64,000 nucleotides of DNA from positions 121,036,001 through 121,100,000 of the forward strand of contig JASDFA010000010.1 in assembly GCA_035772735.1 (NCBI GenBank), given 5' to 3'. This document shows positions 12,401 through 21,365 of the stretch, one piece after another. The number at the start of each line of letters is the position of its first letter. Within the stretch, counting starts at the first letter, position 1. The stretch is from Datura wrightii. Taxonomy: Eukaryota > Streptophyta > Magnoliopsida > Solanales > Solanaceae. Below the pieces are notes generated by a model. The model was not told the DNA's origin and ran no database searches. It saw nothing but the letters and a program-made list of their open reading frames with translations. A program made the translations under genes and the position numbers.

Positions 12401-14740
12401 GGGAAAGTAAAGACAATCACTCAAAGGAGTTTTAAAATCAACTTCTGCACAATTTTAAAAATCCAGGATAATAACGAAACAGACTTTGTAAGGGAAATAT
12501 AATCTCACAGTAGCATATGAATACAAAGAGGCAAACATTTTCAGAAACAGCAAATGAATAAAGAATAATGAGACTGATACAATATGCATAATAATATGAA
12601 TAAATTGAATAAAACTAATACTCAGAATTCTGTGAATTCCAGGTTTGCCGGTTCATAGAGCAAAGGATTAATTAGGAGAGGGGAAGGAAGAAGAAAAGAG
12701 TATGTACATATAAACCATGAATCATATTGGTTTTAAATCCATTCGAACATCAATTTTAACATGCTAATCAAGGGAACAGACAAATAAAACAAGAACAGTT
12801 ACAGCTAAAGACGTCAACGAACATAATTAACTCCAGATTAATTTGGTGTAAATAATAATAATAATATATAATAATAAAGAAAAATGACGAATAGTAGTAA
12901 GAATGTTTGACTTATCCAAACCATGAAAGAATTTAATATATATATATATATATATAATATTTTTTTTTTAACTAGAGGGACAACATCTGATTGTTTCACG
13001 GTAGTGGTGTTAAAGAAAAAGACGGAGCAGTGGCCGGATCCGGAAGTGCAGCAGATTTGAGTTTGGCTGTGGCTTGTCGGAAATGGTGGAAGTAGATGAG
13101 GCGGGGAAGAAAAGAAAGGTGCGGCGGTTGTCATATTTTCTGGTGGTGGCCGGAGGGTGATTGGTCGGAGAAGACGAAGGAGAGGCGGCTGTGGGTGTTG
13201 TTTTTTTGGGTTGTTGGTCGGCCGGAGGTTGCATGTGGTCGTTGGGAAGAGGGAGATGGAGGAGATGGAGAGAGGGAGGCTGCCGGCAGTGAAGAAAAAA
13301 GAGAGAGGAGGTCGGCGGAGGCGTATTGTTTTTTCGGCGTGATAGTGTGGCGGCCGGAGTAGGGGGAAGGAGAAGAGGTATGCGGCTGTTTGGTTGTTGC
13401 TTTGGGTGCTCGCCGGAATTAATGGAAGTTGGAGAAAAGCGAATGTGGAGCGAGAGAAGGAGACCGGATGGGGGGTGGAGGATAGGAAGGCGCGACTGTT
13501 GCTTATTGGTGATGCGAGGGTGGTCGCCGGCGACAGGAGCAGCGGGTGGAAGGGGAGAAGGGTGTTGTTTTCGGCCGAGGTGGGTTTGGGTACCGGCAGT
13601 TGCTCCGACGGTGGAAGGGAAAAGAGGGGAGAAAGCCGTGGTATTGGAGGTCCGCCGGAAAAAATGGAGGTTTTTCGACGGGTTGCCGGAGTTTATGGTT
13701 ATACGGTGGCTCGATGGTCGGAGGAGAAAAGGACGAGGGTGAAGGGAGAGGGGTCCGGCGGCCGTTCGGTGTGTTGTCGGTGGTCGGCGATGGGAAGAGG
13801 GAAGAGGGAAGAGGGAGAGAGGGGCGGCTGCTAGGGTTAGGTGAGGGGAGGAAAATGAAAAGTCTTTCAGGGTTTTTGGGGTAGGTTAGGTAAATAAGGA
13901 AGTATATTAGGGATTTAAGATGAGCCGTTAGATTAGGTGAGATGGACGGCTAGGATTAGATTTAGTTAATGGGTCAGGTTGCGGGTTATGGAGCGGGTCG
14001 CGGGTATTTGAGTTGGCTGATTTAATTAGGCTGAAATTGATATTTAAATTATGGCCAGAATTGATCAAAAGTTGCTAAAATTGAAATAAATTGAATAGAA
14101 AGTGGCCAAAATTGAAAATGAAATTGAATAGAAGTGGCTATAATTTGAATAAATTGAATGAAATTGAATTTAGCTGCTATTAAGTTAATAAATATACTAC
14201 ACTTTTTAAATAATTTAATAAATAGATAATAAAATAGTTTAAACTATAAGAAAATCATATAAATATTATTATTAATAAATAAATTCTAAATTTAAGTATA
14301 TTTATGTAAATATCATATAATTAAATTATTAAATTTACGAATAAATTAATGACTAAAATATAAAGTCAAGTCATCAAATATTATAAAAATCATATTATTA
14401 ACATAAATAATTTAAAAATTCGAGTAAAGATATTAGTCAAATAATTTTATAAAGCTTAGTAAAATTAGAAAAATAGTTTAATTAAGTAAAGAATATATTT
14501 CAAAATGAGGGCGCATATTGATGCGAAATATATTATGTACAATGTAATTATTTAATATCAAAACTTAAAACTAATATGAGTCAAATATATGTAACTTGAA
14601 ATAATTTTCACAACATTATGACAATAAAATTATTTTATAAATACAAAAGTAAGTCGGATATTTGCGTAAAATAAATAAACAAATATATATATATATAAGC
14701 AGCATATTTAGCGCAGGTCGGTCAAAATTGGGTGTCAACA
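9450..14740 (-). repeat. 3' LTR of element G
   Basis: This 5291-bp LTR, read on the minus strand, starts TGTTGACACCC at 14740 and ends GGGGCGCGACA at 9450. It matches 21366-25944 over its first 4568 plus-strand bases. Long A/T-rich tracts alternate with a GC-rich block at 13010-13860, which is pyrimidine-rich in element sense and has many CCGG words. A TA microsatellite lies near 12938. The structured motif described in the findings occurs at 9928-9984. Open frames of 60-146 codons inside (for example 13326-13742 and 13394-13834) follow base composition and occur in both LTRs. I see no domain in them. Confidence 0.88.
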
Positions 14741-14790
14741 ACTGCCCCTTCTTTGCTCGAGAAGGAAGAATGAATTGTCGAGCAAAGAAC
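14741..14790 (-). other. Polypurine tract and hairpin of element G
   Basis: On the minus strand AAAGAAGGGGCAGT lies directly against the LTR start and is the expected plus-strand primer. It is flanked by a perfect 12-bp inverted repeat, TTCTTTGCTCGA at 14749-14760 and TCGAGCAAAGAA at 14778-14789. Confidence 0.75.
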
Positions 14791-14878
14791 GTTGACTTAG
14801 TAGCCAATTTTGTCCGACCGAAGCAAAAAATTTTGGGGCGGCCAAATAAAAGGAAATAAAGTCATGAAGATGTTGCGG

Positions 14879-14944
14879 CCGAGACTTCAGTTTCAAGTCG
14901 CCTACATATCTCGGGTTTCACGAGAATCAGGCCGTGTGTAGTTC
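14879..14944 (-). ncRNA. Structured repeat motif, internal copy 1
   Basis: The plus-strand order is CCGA, hairpin GACTT/AAGTC, GCC, outer stem CTACA, hairpin CTCG/CGAG, AATCAGGCC, outer stem TGTAG, TTC. The outer-stem pair that is G-C elsewhere is A-T here. A further stem, TTTAGGG/CCCTAAA, follows at about 14949-14972. This is a predicted structured element, not a known RNA family. Confidence 0.5.
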
Positions 14945-14989
14945 GAGATTTAGGGACGAACGAGATCCCTAAAAATGAAAATAACGCGC

Positions 14990-15520
14990 TTGAATGCATA
15001 TATCATATATACCACGGGCTCAAAATGCATTTATGAATGTATATCACGGGATCAAATGCATATGCAAATATATATCAAGGGCTCAAATGCATATATAAAT
15101 TGTATATCATGGGCTCGAAATGCATATGCAAATATATATCAAGGGCTCAAGATGCATATGCAAATATATAATCAAGGGCTCAAATGCATATATAAAGTGT
15201 ATATCACGGGCTCAGATGCATATATAAAATGTATATTAGGGCTCGAATTCGAATAACGGGCTCAAATGCATAAACGGACTTTAAATGCAAATATCAGGCT
15301 CGGATGCATACGTCAACATGTATATCACGGGCTCGGATGCAAATAAAGACTCAAATGCATGTTATAATATATCGGGGCTCGATATGTGAATACGGGCTCA
15401 AAATGCATACAAATGTATATTCGAGCTCAGATGTATATAAATAAATGTCACGGGCTCATAATGCGATACGGGCTTCGAAATGCACACAAATGCATATATA
15501 AAATGTACATCATGGATTTG
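14990..15520. repeat. Degenerate tandem array of about 32 bp in G
   Basis: About fifteen units begin CGGGCTC or GGGCTC and continue AAATGCATATA and TGTATATCA. Unit length is near 32 bp in the first half and becomes irregular after 15240, with some units cut to 17-20 bp. Open frames across it (14975-15256 plus, 15398-15775 minus) come from the repeat itself. A few related units reappear near 16640-16745. Confidence 0.8.
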
Positions 15521-16749
15521 ATATGAAACTGAGTGTTCTGAGGATAGCAAGATAATAAATAGGGGCGTAAGAAAGAGCGACTTAGCTCTATGTTGCCTTG
15601 TGACACGACATTTTCTGTCTCTGCTTTGCATTTCTGTTATTTCTGCATTCAAAGAAAGTTTGTCAGTTTGAAAAGGGGAGGTTGATCTGTGTTCATCTCG
15701 TGGCCTTTTTCTACTCATTGGACGTCTGTTGTTGCACTCCGTCCAGGCATACACTCGAGCACATAGTTTAGACAAAAGGTGAATAATTTAGTAAGAATAA
15801 AGTAAAAACATAGAAAAGACTTGAGTCAAATCATGGGCCATGACATATTTTAAAACCGTACGACGTCCTCTTGTAAGTCGAAACTTTTCTTGACCTAGTT
15901 TGACAAAATTTTGAGATCCTTCTCAAAATTTCTGCCCCAGTATAGAAGATGACATAGACTTCCTCGCAAATGATGGAGATTTGAGAATTTTTGAGGTCCT
16001 CTCAAAATGCTGCCCCAGTTGCAGCTTGTTAACCGAAACACCGTGAAAATGTGACAGAGGCACCGAGAACCTTGAAGGGGGAAAGAAAATTTTATATAGA
16101 TATAGACCGAGTCCCACAGGGACGCCTGCGTATCCCTCTTAAACGGGAATCAGGTCCAACGTAGTTCAGGTTTTAGGAAAGAACGAAATCCCTAAAGAAA
16201 TTAATCGAATAAGGATTGAATAAAGACGGAAGTGGACGACATGATAAGAATAGGAGATGAGAGATGAGGATCGCACGTTTTAATGTCATATTGCTAATAA
16301 ACAACGGAAGACTAAAAGCGGGGTAAAAACGAATACTATTTTCCTTTTGACCAGTGCCTTTTCACCTGCATATTTTAACACTATTAGATAAAAATGGTTA
16401 ATCTGTATATGATACGAAATAATATAAGAGCAACATTATAGGAAATAGCGACGAGGGAAAAATATATAATTTTCTGAGGAACCTCAGAAAATCTGCCCCA
16501 ATTTCGGTTTCCCAAAGCGAATACCTGCAAAACTCAGACGGCCTTATTAGTACTCGAATACACATATAAAATTATTTAGCATTGGTGTATCCCATTTTAG
16601 GGTGGATAAAATCCGATCATCTCATTTCAGAGCCGACAGACTCGAATACAAGTAATAGGCTTGAAATGTAAATCAAAGGGCTCAAAATATTAAATGTAGG
16701 ACTCAACATATATATAAGACTCAAAAAAAATTACAATATTGAGCTCAAT
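15521..16749. other. Non-coding interior of G with hairpin modules
   Basis: I see no gene here. Three A/T-rich stems sit beside CTGCCCC words: 15907-15940 (10-bp stem), 15988-16018 and 16470-16500 (11-bp stem). A copy of the structured motif lies at 16107-16167, followed by a TTTAGG/CCTAAA stem at about 16171-16198. The rest is A/T-rich. The stretch 16640-16745 holds a few loose GGCTC-type units like those of the upstream array. Confidence 0.65.
16107..16167 (-). ncRNA. Structured repeat motif, internal copy 2
   Basis: The order is CCGA, hairpin GTCCC/GGGAC, GCC, outer stem CTGCG, hairpin CCC/GGG, AATCAGGTCC, outer stem CGTAG, TTC. The single outer-stem change gives a G-U pair in RNA. See the first finding. 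Confidence 0.5.
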
Positions 16750-17105
16750 TGTCCATTTATAGGGAGGACGAACCCCAAAAATATCCACTTATAGGGCGGA
16801 CCAACCCAACTGTCCTATTATAGGGTGGACTTACCCAGAGTGTCCATTTGTATGGCGGACAAACCCAATTATCCTATTATAGGGTGGACGAACGAACCCA
16901 ATGGTCCTATTATAGGGTGGACTAACCCAATGGTCCTATTGTAGGGTGGACTAACCCAATGGTCCTATTATAGGGTGGACTAACCCAGAGTGTCCATTTG
17001 TAGGGTGGACTAACCCAGAGTGTCCATTTGTAGGGCGGACGAACCCACTTATCCTATTATAGGGTGGACGAACCCAATTGTCCTATTATAGGGTGGACTA
17101 ACCCA
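16750..17105. repeat. Tandem array of 12 units, about 29-30 bp
   Basis: Twelve units fit the pattern TCCTATTATAGGGTGGAC followed by TAACCCA. A second subtype reads TCCATTTGTAGGG(C/T)GGAC. Each unit holds the short inverted pair GTCC...GGAC. The central units (about 16890-16985) are nearly identical and the outer ones more diverged, as expected when copy number changes in the middle of an array. Confidence 0.85.
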
Positions 17106-17660
17106 ATTATCAGTAGCATAATTTCAGTGGATCAGATTATAGTAGCTTGGTTACTATACTAGCAGTTTGAAGTAATAAAATAGTGGCCCTAGAGTAGCAT
17201 AGCAGTAACTCTACAATAGCAACAGTCACAACTGCATCTTGAAGTAGACAATAATGGTAGCTTGAAGTAATACAATAATAATAACAACGTGGTAGCTCCA
17301 AAGCAGCACAATGATATCTTGAAGTAGCATGATAATAGTACCAGTATAATTGTATCTTGATAAGAACAAATAGATATCTTGAAGATTGTGAAATAGTGGC
17401 TCGAAGGTATCATATTAGTGGCCAGATTGAAATAGTGGCATAATAATAATTTAGACAGTAGCATAATGGGCCTGATTGAATAACACAATAGTAGTTTGGC
17501 AGAACTTGAATATTAGGTTGACGGTAGCATAATAACCACTTAGCAATGGTAGCTTGACCTGTGGCACAATATCTTGAATCCAAAGGCACAATAATAATCT
17601 TGATAATAACAGATTGGCGTCATGATAAAGTTTAACTAGAAGCGTATGATAACTTCAAAA
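17106..17660. repeat. Degenerate AGTAGCATAATAGTGGC-type repeat stretch
   Basis: The words GTAGC, TTGAAGTA, CACAATA and ATAATAGT recur irregularly without a clean period. They read like an old, scrambled tandem array. The minus-strand open frame at 17189-17488 comes from this low-complexity sequence and has no domain. Confidence 0.6.
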
Positions 17661-18212
17661 GTAGCACAACAAATGTCAAATAACAAATGATCCAAGAATA
17701 GAATAGTCCAGCCTTCGTCTAAGGAATAGTTCCTTCTCGACCACGAGAATATGATTTTTTTCGGGTGTGCCTATGCTCAAAGAAAGATTTGTGAGTTTTC
17801 AAAGGCAAAGTTAATGCGTACCTTTTGTATATCCTTTGTTCCTTGTCATTGTTTTGATCCTCTATATACTTTGCATTTTGGTGAAATTTTTGAGGAATTC
17901 TCAAAAATTTCTGCCCCAGTTTAGAATGCAAAGTGTTTTGCAAACCTTCTTGCTGCCTGCTTGTGGAATTTTCGACGTTCCCTTAAAAATTCTGCCCTTA
18001 GTTTGACTTAAGGGCTTTATATTCCTGCTTCACTTAAACAAAATTATCAGTTGAAAAGAAATGGTTGTCATATATTTGAACATCAAAATTCAGTTTTTGA
18101 ATCTACATTTGCCTTTTAAGAGTCGAATGAAATTGTCAAAGATTTCATATTTGGATGTGAGAAAGATATTCGATTGGGATATGAGGAGAAATAAAATTTT
18201 ATTTGATTGAGA
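17661..18212. other. Non-coding interior of G downstream of gag
   Basis: No gene is visible. A strong 11-bp stem lies at 17885-17911, AAATTTTTGAG paired with CTCAAAAATTT, directly followed by CTGCCCCAG. A weaker copy, GAATTTT paired with AAAATTC and then TGCCC, lies at 17966-17996. The remainder is A/T-rich spacer between gag and the repeat arrays. Confidence 0.6.
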
Positions 18213-18269
18213 CCGAACCCAAAAATGGGCTGCCTACGTATCCAAAAGGAATCAGGTCAGACGTAGTTC
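18213..18269 (-). ncRNA. Structured repeat motif, internal copy 3
   Basis: The order is CCGA, hairpin CCC/GGG, TGCC, outer stem CTACG, hairpin TCC/GGA, AATCAGGTC, outer stem CGTAG, TTC. In element sense it lies about 90 bases after the gag stop, in what would be the 3' untranslated region. Confidence 0.5.
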
Positions 18270-18359
18270 GCAATTACAGAGAAAATGAATGAGATGGGAA
18301 AATGATAGAGTGGACGAAGGGTGAACGAAAGCGCTTTGCTTATGAAGGTCTCATCTTCA

Positions 18360-19832
18360 TCAGTTCCTTTTGCGCTTTCTTGCCAAATGTCTTGGAACTA
18401 TTTTTGTTGGATCACCTTGGATAACGGTTGCTCCAGAAGCAAGGAGGTTGTAATTCATCGGTCCTTGATGCACTATTATCCTCCTTTTCTCAACCAAATC
18501 CTGAATCTTGTATTTCAAAGCTGTACATTCTTCGGTATCATGTCCTTGAATATTCGAATGGTATGCGCAGCTTTTGGATGGATCAAAATTTGGAGATGGG
18601 TATTTAGGAATCCACCCTCTTCTCGGTTTCAAAACTCCTTGGGTCTTCAACCTTTCAAATATGCCTGCCAGAGATTCAGTTAGAGGAGTAAATGTACGAG
18701 ACTTCACAAAATTGGATTGTACTGGATGAGCCTAGTTTTGAAAATCAGGTTGGTCCGAATCAGGTGATATCCGATAAATTTGCTGTCGGGAGCTCTGCTC
18801 ATTGCCAGAGTCAAAGATGGTACATACTTGTTGTACATCCTGATGGTGTTGTGGTGGAGGAGTAGCGATTGAGATATCCTTTTTCCTTTTATTCGGAGGA
18901 CTTTCTCGTGCTTGAGAACATGTGGAAATATCAATAATTTTTCCTGTTCGAATGCCATATTCCAATTCTTTCCCAATCTGAATTAGACTTGCGAAGCTAT
19001 GAATGATTGTAAAATATAAATACTTGCGGTATATACCGTCTAGTGACTTGATGAAATATTGGACTAATTCTTCTTCAGATAGCGAGTGATGGATCTTATA
19101 AGCTTCCCTTCGCCATCGAGTCACATATTCCTCAAAGGATTCGTGATTCATTTTCCTTATCTCAAGAAAATCTAGAAATGTCGGGTCATCCTTAGTATTA
19201 AATTTGTACTTTTCTACAAAATCTCGAGCCATATCTTCCCAAGTTTGCCATTTATTGAAGTCTTGCTTGACATACCAAGTTAATGCCATTCCTGCCAGGC
19301 TCTGCATAAATAATCTCATTAGGAGAGCTTCATCATGTCCAATTCCGACTAATCTACCGCAATAGTCCTTCAAATGTTCGATTGGGCCTCCATGCCCATC
19401 GAAGATGTTGAATTTTGGAATCTTGTATCCCATCGGCAATTGAACACTTGGATGTAGGCACAACTTCTTATACCTTAAATCTGGAATATTTTTTGAGCGT
19501 AGCTTTTCATCCACAATCTTTTCCAAGTTATTGAACTCTCTCTGTAGCGTGATGATCTCTCTCTCGGATATCGTCATGTCTTGCAAAGGGCCAATATGTG
19601 TATTTGATGAAGGAATTCGTTGAGGAAGTGTAAGAGGTGGGGTCGGATGAAGAGATACTGTCGAGAAGAGACTTTGTGTCGGGAAAGAACCAAAATTTGT
19701 GTCAGGAATAAGAGTAGAATTGTTTGGGACGTTGGACATTTTGTCAAAATTGCAGATTCTTGCTGAATTGATGTTCAAATATTTGACAACCTTTAAGCAA
19801 AAACATATCAAATGCAAACGTCCGGTTAGCAT
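18360..19832 (-). pseudogene. gag of element G
   Basis: This is a Ty3/gypsy gag, the structural protein that packages element RNA into particles. The minus-strand frame opens at 19832; a likelier start is the Met at about 19740 (MSNVPNNSTLIPD). The capsid-like core includes YKIPKFNIFDGHGGPIEHLK, LTWYVKQDFNKWQTWEDMA and FVEKYKFNTKDDPTFLDFL. After a single in-frame TAG at about 18732 the same frame continues to 18360. That part carries the zinc-knuckle variant CAYHSNIQGHDTEEC, spaced C-x2-H-x5-H-x4-C, a form seen in gag of the Tat/Ogre branch. The capsid part is intact, so the copy is recent. The TAG is plausibly a CAG to TAG change. No pol follows. Confidence 0.85.
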
Positions 19833-21344
19833 ACAAAAATAGAAAGTATTAATAATTACATCAAAACGACGATCTTGTTAGAGAGTTTCAAGCAAGATAA
19901 GCACAACAAAAATTTATAGCATGATGCGGATAAGGGTGACGAAACTCACGATTAATGACTATTAGAGAGTTAAGATATGAAATGGTGATATTGCAAAAAG
20001 ATTTAGAAAGCTGGTGGAATGAGCAATGTCGACTTTTGCCAGACAATCAGATTCTTGATATGTAAATTAAAGGTAACACATAATGCTAACTAATAATAGT
20101 GATTTATCCTTATTAAAATGAATCGAAATTGTGAGAGCTTTAAGAGAATGTCGAAACCTTAGTGGCCAAAGATAAACTGATGCAAACTATAGTATTTAAT
20201 TTGAACAAATAAATTATGAACGCTAAAGAGACTATTTTGGAAGACACATAAATCAACATTGATGAAAGAAAACTTTGGGCAAGGTTACGGGGTTGTGCTT
20301 TGGGCTTAAAAGTGTAGGTTATATGGATTATGAGATTGAGAGATTGTAAACATGAGATGATTTTAGAATTACATAAAAATTAGGAATCAACGGACAAAGG
20401 AAAATAAAACAATTGCACAATTACATCTCAAATTAACAGGTAACAAACAATTCGTGCGTCCTAATGTATTGTGACCCAGAGGTAGGCCTAACGAATTTTG
20501 AGAGACAAATATGCCATAATACATTGTCCTATTTGCTCTTGCTAAAATATCCAATATGAATAATTTTTGCTTAATTTTTTTTTATTTTTTTTTTATAAAT
20601 GAAATATTAAAATGAAAAAAGTTTATAAGAGAAATGAAGCTATAAATTTAAATAAAATGCTCCTTCTTCTTTCGGTTTAATCATAGCTTAAACAACACGA
20701 AATTAATTCATCACAACCTGCATTATAAAAAGGTTAGTTTTGTCTTTTCTTCCTAAGGAACAAATAGTCCCTGTAATTAGACGTATTTGCCTCTCAAAAA
20801 AAATGCAAATAAACATGATAATATCCTTTTCTAGACCGTAAATCTCTTTGGACTTCGGGCAAAGTCAAACTAATGATCTCAAGATATCAAAGATATCGAG
20901 ACCTCTTAGGGATAATGCATGCATGATGTATATACCTTACTAAAGATGTACACGGACAAGATCTAGGAAAAAGAGTAGGTATGACACGGTTCCCTCGAGC
21001 GGACAACTCGAGAGTGAGGAAGCTTATGACCGTCGACGCACCGCTGATCGACCAAATCACAAGACAATCCTCGGGGTGTTTTAAACTGGTGAACGACCGT
21101 GAAACCACGCAACCGTCATTGTGTGTGAAAGTGAGAATTTCCCAAGTGGGGGAAGTATGAGGGATATGCAAATTAATAAAATACAACAATTTACGAAAAA
21201 ACAAAGGAAGAAAACAGTTAGTAACTTCAAGACAAAAATCACAATATTAACAAATATAAATAAAATAAATTAAATAGAACAGTTAGCAAAATCAAACACA
21301 AATAAGACCCCAATTAATGAATACGTAATGGTTAAAGCCTAATA
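19833..21344. other. Leader of element G between gag and PBS
   Basis: About 1.5 kb separate the primer-binding site from gag in element sense. It is A/T-rich, with a long T run near 20575-20603. A 105-codon minus-strand frame at 20887-21204 has no domain I recognise. Tat/Ogre elements often carry an extra ORF here, but I cannot support one. CTCGAG occurs twice, seven bases apart, near 20995-21013. Confidence 0.55.
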
Positions 21345-21362
21345 TCCCCAGCAGAGTCGCCA
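21345..21362 (-). other. Primer-binding site of element G
   Basis: On the minus strand it reads TGGCGACTCTGCTGGGGA, three bases inside the 5' LTR end. That is the right place and form for a tRNA primer site. The likely primer is an Arg-type tRNA, by analogy with Ogre elements as I recall them. Confidence 0.75.
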
Positions 21363-21365
21363 TTC

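Noticed and set aside
13096..13884. Open frames of 60-146 codons in the GC-rich block of the LTRs of G as host genes
   Set aside because: They overlap in several frames, follow strand composition, carry no domain and lie opposite to the element sense.
15398..15775. A 125-codon minus-strand frame in G as an extra Ogre-type ORF
   Set aside because: It spans the tandem array, shows no domain, and lies downstream of gag in element sense, not upstream where the extra ORF of Ogre elements sits.
14990..17105. Tandem arrays as a CRISPR array
   Set aside because: Units are contiguous without unique spacers, degenerate, and lie in a plant retrotransposon.
20887..21204. A 105-codon minus-strand frame upstream of the gag of G as ORF1
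   Set aside because: The position would fit, but no conserved motif is visible and the length is modest for chance. Relatives would be needed for comparison.
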